Assembly (NCBI GenBank): GCA_019084025.1
Contig: JAHRBI010000002.1
Coordinates: forward strand, 1 to 64,000
From: Burkholderiaceae bacterium DAT-1
GTDB lineage: Bacteria; Pseudomonadota; Gammaproteobacteria; Burkholderiales; Chitinimonadaceae
Direction: 5' to 3'
DNA: 64,000 nt
In this document: positions 8,201 through 16,036 of the stretch, piece by piece
Numbering within the stretch: position 1 is the stretch's first letter
Layout of the letters: the number at the start of each line of letters is the position of its first letter
Notes under the pieces: model-generated
Databases searched by the model: none
The model's input: only the letters and a program-made list of their open reading frames with translations
What the model was told of the DNA's origin: nothing
Made by a program: the position numbers and the translations under genes

Positions 8201-9013
8201 TCAGGTTGCATGTACACGATTACGGCCATTCTGTTTGGCTGCTGTGAGCGCAGATTCAGCTCTGGCGAGCATCGGCGCCAGTGTCTCTCCGGTTTGTCGC
8301 TGGCAAACCCCTGCACTGATGGTGGCTAATACGTCCCCTTCGCTGGTAGAGAATGGGGATTGGATAATCTCTTTGCGAAGTCGCTCCGCACATGCAATGG
8401 CATTTTCCAGGGATGATTCCGGCAGGAGCAGAGCAAATGATTTGCTATTGAGACGTGCGGGAATATCTGTGTCCCGACAGGTTGCCAGACACAACTTGCC
8501 AATCTGGCTAATGATACGATCGGTCGCAGCCCGGCCATGTGCATCATTCAATTGGCCTGCGTGGTCTACGTCCAGGATAACTAGAGACAAAGGTCGGTTG
8601 TAGCGATTGGATCGTTCGACTTCGTATTCGCCAATCTCGCCAAAGCGCTGCAGATTGAATAGCCCTGTGCCGATGTCCCGACCACTCTGTGTCACCTGTT
8701 GCGCGCGCTCAGCAATGGCTTTCGGCCGCCAGTAAAACACCAGCAGACTGAACATGAGAATGGCCGAAACGAGATTCATCACACGAGGAGACAGCAGCGC
8801 CGCGCCAGATGCGTCAGTGAATTCGCTGTGTAGTGGGTAGAGCGACTCGGTTAGACCGCATACCGCGTTGAGCGCCACAATGAGTAGCAGTGCCTGACCC
8901 GAGCTGGGAAGCTTGATGCGGGCAAACCGAGTGTGAATGATAAAGCCAATGACAGCCAGCCAGACTGCTGCCATTGTCCAGAAAAAGGCAGAATGCGGAA
9001 TCTCCATGTGCAT
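8201..9013 (-). CDS. Membrane protein with degenerate GGDEF domain
   Basis: Residues about 10-95 hold two or three membrane helices. A GGDEF-fold domain follows (DIGTGLFNLQRF to the end). The first metal-site motif is mostly kept (LVILDVDH, D148/D150), but the signature GGDEF is replaced by NSKSF (189-193), so cyclase activity is not expected. An RxxD motif (RDTD, 180-183) is kept at the exact inhibitory-site spacing. The protein is therefore a candidate c-di-GMP receptor rather than a synthase. It stands alone, in the same direction as the binding-protein gene. Confidence 0.83.
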   Translation of the reverse strand: MHMEIPHSAFFWTMAAVWLAVIGFIIHTRFARIKLPSSGQALLLIVALNAVCGLTESLYPLHSEFTDASGAALLSPRVMNLVSAILMFSLLVFYWRPKAIAERAQQVTQSGRDIGTGLFNLQRFGEIGEYEVERSNRYNRPLSLVILDVDHAGQLNDAHGRAATDRIISQIGKLCLATCRDTDIPARLNSKSFALLLPESSLENAIACAERLRKEIIQSPFSTSEGDVLATISAGVCQRQTGETLAPMLARAESALTAAKQNGRNRVHAT

Positions 9014-9102
9014 ATCCTTTGCACAACGGGTGATGTGCAGAATATTAGGAGATGATTAACATTTCTGCCAGGCAGGTTATTCCAGCCTGGCAGCGTGGGA
9101 CA

Positions 9103-9762
9103 TTAACGGCTGGATTCAGCCTGCGGGCGGAATAGCAGTGATGCGAGTAGTGCGCCTGCAATCTGCGCCAGCACAAACCCCGGCACATCCACCGGCCGAA
9201 TCCCGGCAAAGGTATCGGTGAATGAACGCGCCAATGTGACGGCGGGATTGGCAAATGATGTGGACGCCGTAAACCAGTAGGCACTGATAATCCATGCCGC
9301 CACAGCAAAAGGCGTGACATGCGGGCGGCTACGGCTGGTAGACAGGATTGTGGCGATCAGCCCGAATGTGGCCACACCTTCGCTCAGCCATTGCGAAGCG
9401 CCAGTCCGAACATGCATGGATGCGACCGTACTCACCTCGAACATACCGTGCGCCAGCATGACCCCGGCGATGGCAGCGACACCTTGCACGACGATATACG
9501 CAGCCGCATCCCGAACCGATAGTTCGCGACGCATCGCCATGATCAGCGTGACTACCGGATTGAAATGCGCGCCGGAAATATCCGCACAGCTATGGATGAG
9601 CGCGATGAGGCCTGCACCCGTGGCAATCGTATTGGCCAGCAAAGCGACCGCGACATTTCCGCCCGCCAGCTTTTCCGCCATGATGCCCGAGCCCACCACA
9701 ATCGCCAGCAGGCCAGCCGTACCGATAGCCTCGGCCAGCAGCCGGGTACGCAGCGCGATCAT
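9103..9762 (-). CDS. aqpS: Aquaporin-family channel of the arsenic operon (AqpS-like)
   Basis: The 219-residue MIP/aquaporin has six membrane helices. Its two pore half-helices carry GAHFNPVVTL (NPV instead of the first NPA) and SFANPAVTLARSF (NPA). It overlaps arsC by 4 nt and is the last gene of arsR-arsI-arsC-aqp. In the known ars operon of Sinorhizobium meliloti, AqpS replaces ArsB/Acr3: ArsC reduces arsenate and the channel lets arsenite flow out down its gradient. The same role is likely here because no ArsB, Acr3 or ArsA gene is present. Confidence 0.85.
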   Translation of the reverse strand: MIALRTRLLAEAIGTAGLLAIVVGSGIMAEKLAGGNVAVALLANTIATGAGLIALIHSCADISGAHFNPVVTLIMAMRRELSVRDAAAYIVVQGVAAIAGVMLAHGMFEVSTVASMHVRTGASQWLSEGVATFGLIATILSTSRSRPHVTPFAVAAWIISAYWFTASTSFANPAVTLARSFTDTFAGIRPVDVPGFVLAQIAGALLASLLFRPQAESSR

Positions 9763-10256
9763 GCACCGGCTCCCAGCTTGACCAGTTCGGCGCGCAGGAT
9801 CTCGCGGTCCAGCGTTTCCAGCGGCAGGGCGAGGAAGGCTTCCAGACGCGTACGGATCAGGCCTGCTGTGTGCAGAAAGGCTGCGAGGCGAACATCGTCG
9901 TCACCCTGCGTGGCGGACGGATCAGCATAGCCCCAGTGCACGCGCAGCGGCACACCCGGCCAGATCGGACAGGTTTCGCCCGCTGCGTTATCGCACACGG
10001 TAAACACCACGTCCATCTTCGGGGCATCCGGCGTAGCAAACACATCCCAGCTCTTGCTGCTCAAGCTGGATGTATCACAGCCCAATGTGTCCAGTGCCTT
10101 GATCGCAAATGGGTTCACCCGGCCGGACGGCTGGCTACCCGCGCTGTAGGCACGTATGCGGTCGCCGCCCAGGTGATTCATCAGGCCCTCGGACAAAATG
10201 CTGCGGGCCGAATTGTGGGTGCACAGAAACAGGACATTAAGTGGTGTTGCGGACAT
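9759..10256 (-). CDS. arsC: Arsenate reductase ArsC (LMW-phosphatase type)
   Basis: The 165-residue protein has the low-molecular-weight tyrosine-phosphatase fold used by thioredoxin- or glutaredoxin-linked arsenate reductases. It opens NVLFLCTHNSARS, the CX5R P-loop with the nucleophilic cysteine. Further cysteines occur in TLGCDTSS, FTVCDNAAGETCP. It converts arsenate to arsenite in the cytoplasm. It overlaps the aquaporin gene by 4 nt and lies 33 nt downstream of arsI, so translational coupling is likely. Confidence 0.92.
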   Translation of the reverse strand: MSATPLNVLFLCTHNSARSILSEGLMNHLGGDRIRAYSAGSQPSGRVNPFAIKALDTLGCDTSSLSSKSWDVFATPDAPKMDVVFTVCDNAAGETCPIWPGVPLRVHWGYADPSATQGDDDVRLAAFLHTAGLIRTRLEAFLALPLETLDREILRAELVKLGAGA

Positions 10257-10289
10257 GGTGAAGTCTCGTCAATTATTTTGGTGGTGGGA

Positions 10290-10769
10290 TTAGCAGCAAC
10301 CGGAGCCGGGTGCACAGCTACCTGCATCAGGCGTTAGCTTGATCAGCTTTTTCGCCGGCGGTGCGCAGCAGGCGGCTTTGGTTTCCTCGGGCGATTTGCC
10401 ATACACCGGGATGTCGTTCATGGTGTGGAAGGCTTCCCAGATGATGCCCTGCGGATCGGCCAGCCATTGCTTGTTGGATTCGGCGTAGCAGCAGGCTGCG
10501 CCTTCCTCCGGCAGGGTGACGAGGCCAGCGGCCACGGCACGTCCTGCCAGTTCGTTCAGTTCTTCGTCGCTATCCACCTGAATACCCAGATGATTGAGGC
10601 CGACTGTTTCCGAGCGCGTGGAAATGGCGAAATTCACGCGAGGATCGTCCAGCATCCACTTGGCGTAATCGTCCTTGAGGACGGTGGGTTCAGCGGAGAA
10701 CAGGCCGCTGTAAAAGCGGATGCTGTCGTTCAGATTGCTAACCGATACATGGACATGCAAGCGTTTCAT
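10290..10769 (-). CDS. arsI: ArsI/CadI-type metalloenzyme (putative C-As lyase)
   Basis: The 159-residue vicinal-oxygen-chelate (glyoxalase-like) protein begins MKRLHVHVSVSNLNDSIRFY. Family members are Fe(II)-dependent lyases that demethylate trivalent methylarsenicals, or related metal-resistance proteins. The vicinal cysteine pair that binds the arsenical in ArsI is present (GAACCYAESNKQW), as are the metal ligands H (HVHVS), H (LNHLGIQV) and E (IWEAF). The C-terminus is Cys-rich (AACCAP, GSCAPGSGCC). ATG 10769 has GAGGAG 6 nt upstream. It lies 10 nt after arsR. Confidence 0.88.
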   Translation of the reverse strand: MKRLHVHVSVSNLNDSIRFYSGLFSAEPTVLKDDYAKWMLDDPRVNFAISTRSETVGLNHLGIQVDSDEELNELAGRAVAAGLVTLPEEGAACCYAESNKQWLADPQGIIWEAFHTMNDIPVYGKSPEETKAACCAPPAKKLIKLTPDAGSCAPGSGCC

Positions 10770-10779
10770 GGTGAACTCC

Positions 10780-11115
10780 TCAATCAGGTAAACAGCCCGG
10801 ACCACAGGTGGCTGGCGTCGCCTCGCAGGGGGTGCCTGCGCAGCAGTTTTCGGTCAGGAAACTCAGTAAGGCGCCAATCGACGCAAAGTTGACCGAATAG
10901 ATCACAAAGCGCCCTTCCTGACGCGACTGCACCAGTCCCGCATGGCTTAACTCTTTCAAATGAAAAGAAAGCGTGGCGGGTGGGATGCCCAGTTGTTCGC
11001 CAATCTTGCCTGCAGGCAAACCGGCTGGGCCATGCAGCACCAGCAGGCGGAATACCGTGAGGCGCGATTCCTGAGCCAATGCAGCCAGTAGCGAGACAGC
11101 AGCTTTGTTATCCAT
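10780..11115 (-). CDS. arsR: ArsR family metalloregulator
   Basis: The 111-residue winged helix-turn-helix repressor has a recognition region at about 36-60 (GKIGEQLGIPPATLSFHLKE). The classical helix-3 CxC site is absent. Instead cysteines cluster at the C-terminus: C91, C92, C97, C104 and C108. A C-terminal CC plus a third nearby Cys is the arsenite site of the Acidithiobacillus-type ArsR. It should repress the operon it heads and release DNA when As(III) or methylarsenite binds. It is divergent from chaA. Confidence 0.92.
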   Translation of the reverse strand: MDNKAAVSLLAALAQESRLTVFRLLVLHGPAGLPAGKIGEQLGIPPATLSFHLKELSHAGLVQSRQEGRFVIYSVNFASIGALLSFLTENCCAGTPCEATPATCGPGCLPD

Positions 11116-11285
11116 ATTTCTACCTTAATGGAAATGTCGAAATAATGCAAATCATTTTTATATTTATCGAATTGTAAGGGTAATGGCCGGGAAATGTCAT
11201 GTCGAGGCGACAAACCTGTCACACTATTTCCGTGGCGGGCGCAAACCCGCTAGGATGCTGGTTTTATCTCACGTTGTCCCCCTGC
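11116..11285. promoter_or_regulatory. Divergent arsR / chaA control region
   Basis: The first half is AT-rich and must hold the arsR promoter and operator; I cannot place the operator exactly. The chaA-proximal half contains a GC-rich stem (GCGGG CGCAAA CCCGC, 11235-11250) followed by TAGGATGCTGG, so the chaA mRNA may have a structured leader. An ATG at 11199 is in frame with chaA, but the 29 residues it would add look non-coding. Confidence 0.5.
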
Positions 11286-12359
11286 ATGAATCTGATCAAG
11301 CAAGAATTGCATCTACTGATCGCTGCTGTAATGGCAGTCATTGCGCTGCCAATGGAGCACTCGGTGCTGGCAGCTGGCCAACTGGTCTCGCTGATTGTGG
11401 CTATGGTCCTGATTGGCGCCATCATGCTGGCGGCGCTTCGCGTGGCACATCACGCCGAGATGTTGGCGGATCGAGTAGGCGAGCCGTATGGCACGATGAT
11501 CCTGACGCTGGCCGCAGTCACGGTTGAAGTGGTGATTCTCGGCATCATGATGAGCCACACAGCGTCGGCCACGCTGGTGCGCGATACGATCTATTCCGCC
11601 GTGATGCTGGATGTGAACGGGATTCTGGGGCTGGCGGCGCTTTTAGGCGGCTTGCGTTATGGCGAGCAGAAATACAATGTGGACTCGGGTAACACCTACA
11701 ACGTCATGATCATGACGGCGCTGGGGGTGTCGATGGTGGTGCCAGCCTTCGTGCCGCAAGCACAGTCATCCGTCTATTCTGTGTTTACCATCGTCATTAT
11801 GGCGGTGCTGTATGCACTGTTTCTGCGCCTGCAAACTACACGCCACAGCTATTTTTTCAGCTACAGCTATGGCGAAAGCGGCCAGCACGAGCGCATCCAC
11901 GCAGGCAGCGCGCGTAGTTCCGTCATCCTATTGGTTGTGGGCGTGCTGGTGATCGGGCTGCTCTCTGAAGTCATGGCTCGCACGCTGGATGCGGGTCTGG
12001 CGGGCACGGGCGTGCCGCCGATTGTCGCTTCGCTGCTGGTGGCGGGGATTTCTGCCAGCCCGGAAATCGTCACGGCCATGCGGGCGGCGATGGCCAATCG
12101 CATGCAGCCAGTGGTGAATATCGCACTGGGCGCATCGCTGTCGACAGTCATCCTGACGATTCCGGTGATTCTTGGATTGGCGCTGATGTCGGGCAAAGCC
12201 ATCAATATGGCCCTGTCACCCGTGCAGACCGCGATGTGCGTACTGACCCTGTTCGCCGCCTCGATCAACCTGAATGATGGTGAAACCAACGCTATCGAAG
12301 GGATGACGCATTTCGTGCTGTTCCTCACCTTTCTGATGCTATCGGCGATGGGGTTGTAA
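11286..12359 (+). CDS. chaA: ChaA-type Ca2+(Na+)/H+ antiporter
   Basis: The integral membrane protein has about eleven helices of the cation/Ca2+ exchanger superfamily. Both alpha-repeat signatures are visible: GEPYGTMILTLAAVTVEVVI near residue 60, and VPPIVASLLVAGISASPEIV near 265, with acidic residues in the transport path. ChaA exports Ca2+, Na+ or K+ in exchange for protons. I prefer ATG 11286 because the protein then starts with the family-like MNLIKQELHLL; there is no clear ribosome-binding site. The next gene begins 5 nt after its stop. Confidence 0.87.
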   Translation: MNLIKQELHLLIAAVMAVIALPMEHSVLAAGQLVSLIVAMVLIGAIMLAALRVAHHAEMLADRVGEPYGTMILTLAAVTVEVVILGIMMSHTASATLVRDTIYSAVMLDVNGILGLAALLGGLRYGEQKYNVDSGNTYNVMIMTALGVSMVVPAFVPQAQSSVYSVFTIVIMAVLYALFLRLQTTRHSYFFSYSYGESGQHERIHAGSARSSVILLVVGVLVIGLLSEVMARTLDAGLAGTGVPPIVASLLVAGISASPEIVTAMRAAMANRMQPVVNIALGASLSTVILTIPVILGLALMSGKAINMALSPVQTAMCVLTLFAASINLNDGETNAIEGMTHFVLFLTFLMLSAMGL

Positions 12360-12364
12360 TCAAG

Positions 12365-12862
12365 ATGCTGCCTGTTATACATATTCGCCCCATGCATGCC
12401 ACCGACTGGGTGGCGGTTCGCCGTATTTATTTGGAGGGCATTGCTACCGGTAACGCGACTTTTCAGACCGAGGCACCGGAATGGGACTACTTCGATGCCA
12501 ATCACCTGAAGGTATGCCGGTTTGTTGCCGAAGATGAGTCGGGGGTACTGGGCTGGGCCACGCTGGGCGCGATTTCGAGTCGACCGGTGTATCGCGGCGT
12601 GGCGGAAGTCAGTGTGTACGTGGCTGAGTCTGCCCGTGGCCGGGGAGTGGGCCGGACATTGATGGCGGCGCTGGTGCCCGCATCGGAGGCGGCGGGCTTC
12701 TGGACGCTGCAGGCAGGGATTCTGTCTGAGAACAGTGCCAGCCGCAGCCTGCATCGCCAGTTTGGATTTCGTGAGGTGGGGGTGCGCGAAAAGATGGGGC
12801 AGCTGGCAGGTGTGTGGCGCAATGTGGTGCTGATGGAGCGACGCAGTACAGTTATCGCTTGA
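12365..12862 (+). CDS. GNAT acetyltransferase, phosphinothricin acetyltransferase-like
   Basis: The 165-residue protein belongs to the PAT/MnaT branch of GNATs. It has IRPMHATDWVAVRRIYLEGI at the start, EVSVYVAESARGRGVGRTLM as the acetyl-CoA loop and ASRSLHRQFGFREVG near the end. This branch acetylates free amines such as phosphinothricin, methionine sulfoximine or methionine. It is tightly linked to chaA with no room for a promoter, so the two are probably cotranscribed. Confidence 0.88.
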   Translation: MLPVIHIRPMHATDWVAVRRIYLEGIATGNATFQTEAPEWDYFDANHLKVCRFVAEDESGVLGWATLGAISSRPVYRGVAEVSVYVAESARGRGVGRTLMAALVPASEAAGFWTLQAGILSENSASRSLHRQFGFREVGVREKMGQLAGVWRNVVLMERRSTVIA

Positions 12863-12900
12863 TTGTTCTATCTCCTGATACTATATCTGAAAGTAAAGTA

Positions 12901-12914
12901 TTGACTCAGGTCAA
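12901..12914 (+). promoter_or_regulatory. FNR/ANR box upstream of the second ccoG
   Basis: TTGAC-TCAG-GTCAA is a perfect dyad with the FNR/ANR/FixK spacing (TTGAT-N4-ATCAA consensus). Its centre is 84 nt before the ATG. A start site about 41 nt downstream would have a weak -10 (CATGCT, 12937-12942). Oxygen-responsive activation of ccoG by this regulator family is well established. Confidence 0.7.
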
Positions 12915-12991
12915 TACGCTTCATGTCCAACACTGGCATGCTTCGGTATCACTCGGTAAGCGGTCCGCAGATCGGGTATCAGGAGAACATC

Positions 12992-14437
12992 ATGAGCAAG
13001 TCCCTGAAGGACATTCCGATCAAGGTCATTCCGCCTGATCAAGGCACGCCCGAAATGGAGGACATCATCCTCTATGAGGCGCACAAAAAGGTCTATCCGC
13101 GCTGGACCAATGGCATCTTTACCCGCTGGCGCTGGTTCTGGGTGATTGCCACACAAGTCTTTTTCTACGGTATGCCCTGGCTGATGCTGCATGATCGCCA
13201 GATGCTGTTGTTCGATCTGGTCCATCGGCGTTTTTTCATTTTCGGCATGGTCTTTCTGCCGGGTGATTTTATCTATCTCACCTCACTTCTTTTATCCAGT
13301 GCGTTTGGCCTGTTCGTGTGGACCTCGGTAGGTGGACGACTGTGGTGCGGCTATGCCTGTCCGCAGTCGGTCTACACAGAAGTCTTTCTGTGGATAGAGA
13401 AATGGGTTGAGGGGGATCGCCCTGCGCGAATCAAGCTCGACAAGGAAGCCATGTCGGCGCGCAAATTCCGCATCAAGGCCACCAAGCACGCCTTGTGGCT
13501 GGTGCTGGCGCTGTGGACGGGTTTCACCTTCGTAGGGTACTTCACGCCGATTCGCGAACTGGCTGGGGAAGTGTTCTCATCCAGTCTTGGTCCCTGGGAA
13601 ACATTCTGGATTCTGTTCTACGCTTTCGCTACCTGGGGCAATGCCGGCTTTATGCGCGAACAGGTGTGCAAATACATGTGCCCCTACGCCCGCTTCCAGA
13701 GCGCAATGTTTGACCCGGATACCCTGATCATTAGCTACGACACCAAGCGAGGCGAACCGCGTGGCTCGCGTCGCAAAGGCGAAGATTGGCAGGCTGCAGG
13801 CAAGGGCGCGTGCGTCGACTGTACCCTCTGCGTGCAGGTGTGCCCGGTTGGAATCGATATCCGCAATGGCCTGCAGTATGAGTGTATTGCCTGCGGTGCC
13901 TGTATCGATGCCTGCGACAGCATTATGGATAAACTCGAGTATCCGCGCGGCCTAGTGCGTTACACCACTGAAAACGCCCTGAATGGCAAGTACGACGAAA
14001 AAGACATCCTGAAGCATGTGTTCCGGCCGCGTGTGTTGCTGTATTCGACGGTGCTGATTGCCGTGATGACTGCGGCAGGTGTGTCGCTCTACAAGCGGAT
14101 TCCGCTCTCCGTAAACATCTCGCGCGATCGCGGCGCACTGGTGCGCGAAACCGACAGCGGTTTACTGGAAAACACCTATCGCGTGCAGATCCAGAATGTG
14201 GATGAAAAGGCGCATCGTTACGTGATTCGCGTGGAAGGGATTACCGGCATCAATATGCTGAGTGATGCGCCGAATGAGATTGTGATTCCGGGCAACAACA
14301 CTCAGATGGTGGGCTTGCGCTTGCAGGCCGATCCTGCGAACGTGCAAAAGGGCGCAAACAAGCTGGTGATCCACGTCGACTCACTGGATGCGCCGGATAT
14401 TCATGCCAGCGACAAGGCAACTTTTATGGGGCGCTGA
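12992..14437 (+). CDS. ccoG: Cytochrome c oxidase accessory protein CcoG (copy 2)
   Basis: A 481-residue paralogue of the protein at 2152 with the same plan: membrane helices, CGYACPQSVYTE, KYMCPYARFQ, two 4Fe-4S motifs (CVDCTLCVQVCP, CIACGACIDAC), a last helix and a periplasmic Ig-like domain. AGGAGA 7 nt before ATG 12992 fixes the start. An FNR-type box precedes it. It differs in the cytoplasmic N-terminus and Ig domain, so the copies may serve different conditions. DUF2892 and OsmC genes follow in the same direction. Confidence 0.94.
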   Translation: MSKSLKDIPIKVIPPDQGTPEMEDIILYEAHKKVYPRWTNGIFTRWRWFWVIATQVFFYGMPWLMLHDRQMLLFDLVHRRFFIFGMVFLPGDFIYLTSLLLSSAFGLFVWTSVGGRLWCGYACPQSVYTEVFLWIEKWVEGDRPARIKLDKEAMSARKFRIKATKHALWLVLALWTGFTFVGYFTPIRELAGEVFSSSLGPWETFWILFYAFATWGNAGFMREQVCKYMCPYARFQSAMFDPDTLIISYDTKRGEPRGSRRKGEDWQAAGKGACVDCTLCVQVCPVGIDIRNGLQYECIACGACIDACDSIMDKLEYPRGLVRYTTENALNGKYDEKDILKHVFRPRVLLYSTVLIAVMTAAGVSLYKRIPLSVNISRDRGALVRETDSGLLENTYRVQIQNVDEKAHRYVIRVEGITGINMLSDAPNEIVIPGNNTQMVGLRLQADPANVQKGANKLVIHVDSLDAPDIHASDKATFMGR

Positions 14438-14484
14438 TCATTCAATTGATCGGACGAATGAATCGTTAAAAACGGGAGTGCATC

Positions 14485-14694
14485 ATGCAAGTCAATGTGG
14501 GCGGTGTAGATCGAATGCTGCGGATTGTGGTGGGCGTGGCGCTGGTGGTACTGGCGGCAACCGGCATGGTGGGTGCATGGGGCTGGATCGGCATTGTGCC
14601 GATTCTCACCGGCACCTTCCGTTTCTGCCCGGCCTATCTGCCATTTGGCATGAATACCTGTGGCGTTCGTCAGGATGCATCTGACAGTAAATAA
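14485..14694 (+). CDS. DUF2892 (YgaP-type) small membrane protein
   Basis: The 69-residue protein has two hydrophobic segments, an N-terminal VGGVDRMLRIVVG and the family motif FRFCPAYLPFGMNTC. The domain occurs alone or fused to rhodanese in YgaP, where it forms a membrane anchor. The two cysteines flanking the PAYLPFGMNT segment are typical of the family. Its position after the FNR-controlled ccoG suggests a redox or low-oxygen role. Confidence 0.85.
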   Translation: MQVNVGGVDRMLRIVVGVALVVLAATGMVGAWGWIGIVPILTGTFRFCPAYLPFGMNTCGVRQDASDSK

Positions 14695-14705
14695 GTCCTG
14701 CACAT

Positions 14706-14730
14706 CCGGACGGCTTGCGAGTCGTCCGGT
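14706..14730 (+). other. Intercistronic stem-loop
   Basis: CCGGACGGCT and AGTCGTCCGG form a 10-bp stem with one G-T pair and a 4-nt loop, between the DUF2892 and OsmC genes. No T run follows, so it is more likely an mRNA processing or stabilising structure than a terminator. Confidence 0.5.
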
Positions 14731-14742
14731 CTGGAGTGAATG

Positions 14743-15195
14743 ATGAGTGAAAGCGGATTCAGTCTGACGCTGACGCAGCGTGCGGATTACCAATTCGATG
14801 TCGATTTTGGCGATGGCATCCCACAGCTGTTGACCGACGAACCCGCACCGCTGGGGCAGGGTGCAGGCCCCAATCCGTCGCGCATGATTGCGGTGGGCGT
14901 GGCGAATTGTCTGGCGGCGAGCTTGCTGTTCGCGATGCGCAAATTCAAGAATCAACCCGAGCCGATCACGGCAAAAGTCGATCTGGAGATCGGCCGGAAT
15001 GAGGCCGGACGCCTGCGTATTTCCCATATCGGCGTATCGATCCGGATCGGGCAAAAGGCGGCAGAGGTCGAGCAACTGGAACGCATCCTCGCGCAATTTG
15101 AGGATTTCTGTGTGGTTACGCAAAGTGTGCGTGGCGGGATCGATGTGGCCGTAGAAGTGGTGGATGCGGACGGGCAGGTGGTGAAATCCCGATAA
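14743..15195 (+). CDS. OsmC family protein
   Basis: The 150-residue protein has an OsmC/Ohr fold: GAGPNPSRMIAVGVANCLAASLLF, with the resolving-type cysteine in the central helix, and IRIGQKAAEVEQLERILAQFEDFCVVTQSV, with the second cysteine. Two such thiols are the peroxidase pair in OsmC and Ohr. The substrate (organic hydroperoxide or other) is not evident. GGAG lies 6 nt before ATG 14743, better spaced than for the ATG at 14740. It converges on tlyA. Confidence 0.85.
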   Translation: MSESGFSLTLTQRADYQFDVDFGDGIPQLLTDEPAPLGQGAGPNPSRMIAVGVANCLAASLLFAMRKFKNQPEPITAKVDLEIGRNEAGRLRISHIGVSIRIGQKAAEVEQLERILAQFEDFCVVTQSVRGGIDVAVEVVDADGQVVKSR

Positions 15196-15216
15196 CCTAT
15201 CCGCACCCTCTGACGA

Positions 15217-15981
15217 TTATCCGCGGCGACACAGCATAAAGAATTCACGGTTGCCATCGCCGCCGGTAATTGGACTATCCAGCCATTGCATGGGCGTCAG
15301 TCCACTATCACTTGCAGCACTTTCCACTTTTTGTCTGACACCGGCATAGAGACTTTCATCGCGTACGATGCCGCCTCGTCCAATCCCTTCACGGCCTACC
15401 TCGAACTGAGGTTTAACCAAGGTAAGCAGATAGCCGCCCTCGCGGATCAGTGGGGCAAGCGCAGGCAGAACAAGCGTGAGTGAAATAAAAGATAGATCAG
15501 CGACTGCCAGATCAAATCCACCGTTGGGTGCTTGAATGGCATCGGCGGTGATATCCCGGGCGTTTACGCCCTCGATCAGGCGTACGCGCGAATCGGTGTG
15601 TAGTCTGGGATGAAGCTGACCGTGTCCGACATCCACGCCAACCACGCTCTGAGCTCCCGCTTGCAAGAGGCAGTCTGTAAATCCGCCTGTAGAGATACCT
15701 GCATCGAGACACACCAACCCGTTTACCGTGAGCCCGGTTGTTGCCAAGGCACCTGCCAGTTTTAAACCGCCTCTTGAGACATAGCGGTCGGCGGGATCGG
15801 GCTGGATAAATAATTCGCAGTCAGCAAGCAACTTCTGACTGACCTTGGCGATCGGAATATGCCTGCCTGCCTCTACGCAGAATGCGCGTCCCTGCTCGAT
15901 GAGCGATTGCGCGGCAGTGCGAGAGGGCGCCAGCTGACGTTGGGCGATGAGTGCGTCTGCACGGATAAGATCATGTGACAT
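15217..15981 (-). CDS. tlyA: TlyA family rRNA (2'-O-cytidine) methyltransferase
   Basis: The 254-residue protein has an N-terminal S4 RNA-binding domain (residues about 3-60), the linker YVSRGGLKLAGAL, and an FtsJ/RrmJ-type SAM methyltransferase with motif I as DAGISTGGFTDCLL. Later motifs VADLSFISLTLVLP and LVKPQFEVGREGIGRGGIV are family hallmarks. TlyA methylates 16S and/or 23S rRNA cytidines. It is divergent from the GspE-like gene at 16037. Confidence 0.93.
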   Translation of the reverse strand: MSHDLIRADALIAQRQLAPSRTAAQSLIEQGRAFCVEAGRHIPIAKVSQKLLADCELFIQPDPADRYVSRGGLKLAGALATTGLTVNGLVCLDAGISTGGFTDCLLQAGAQSVVGVDVGHGQLHPRLHTDSRVRLIEGVNARDITADAIQAPNGGFDLAVADLSFISLTLVLPALAPLIREGGYLLTLVKPQFEVGREGIGRGGIVRDESLYAGVRQKVESAASDSGLTPMQWLDSPITGGDGNREFFMLCRRG

Positions 15982-16036
15982 GAAGGTATTTTAACAAAAT
16001 ACGCGCGTATTCTCGGTAAAACGCTACAATCGCCCC

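Noticed and set aside
11867-12754. Open frame of 295 codons on the minus strand opposite chaA and the GNAT gene
   Set aside because: It lies antisense to two well-supported genes and crosses their boundary. Its translation has no membrane or domain pattern.
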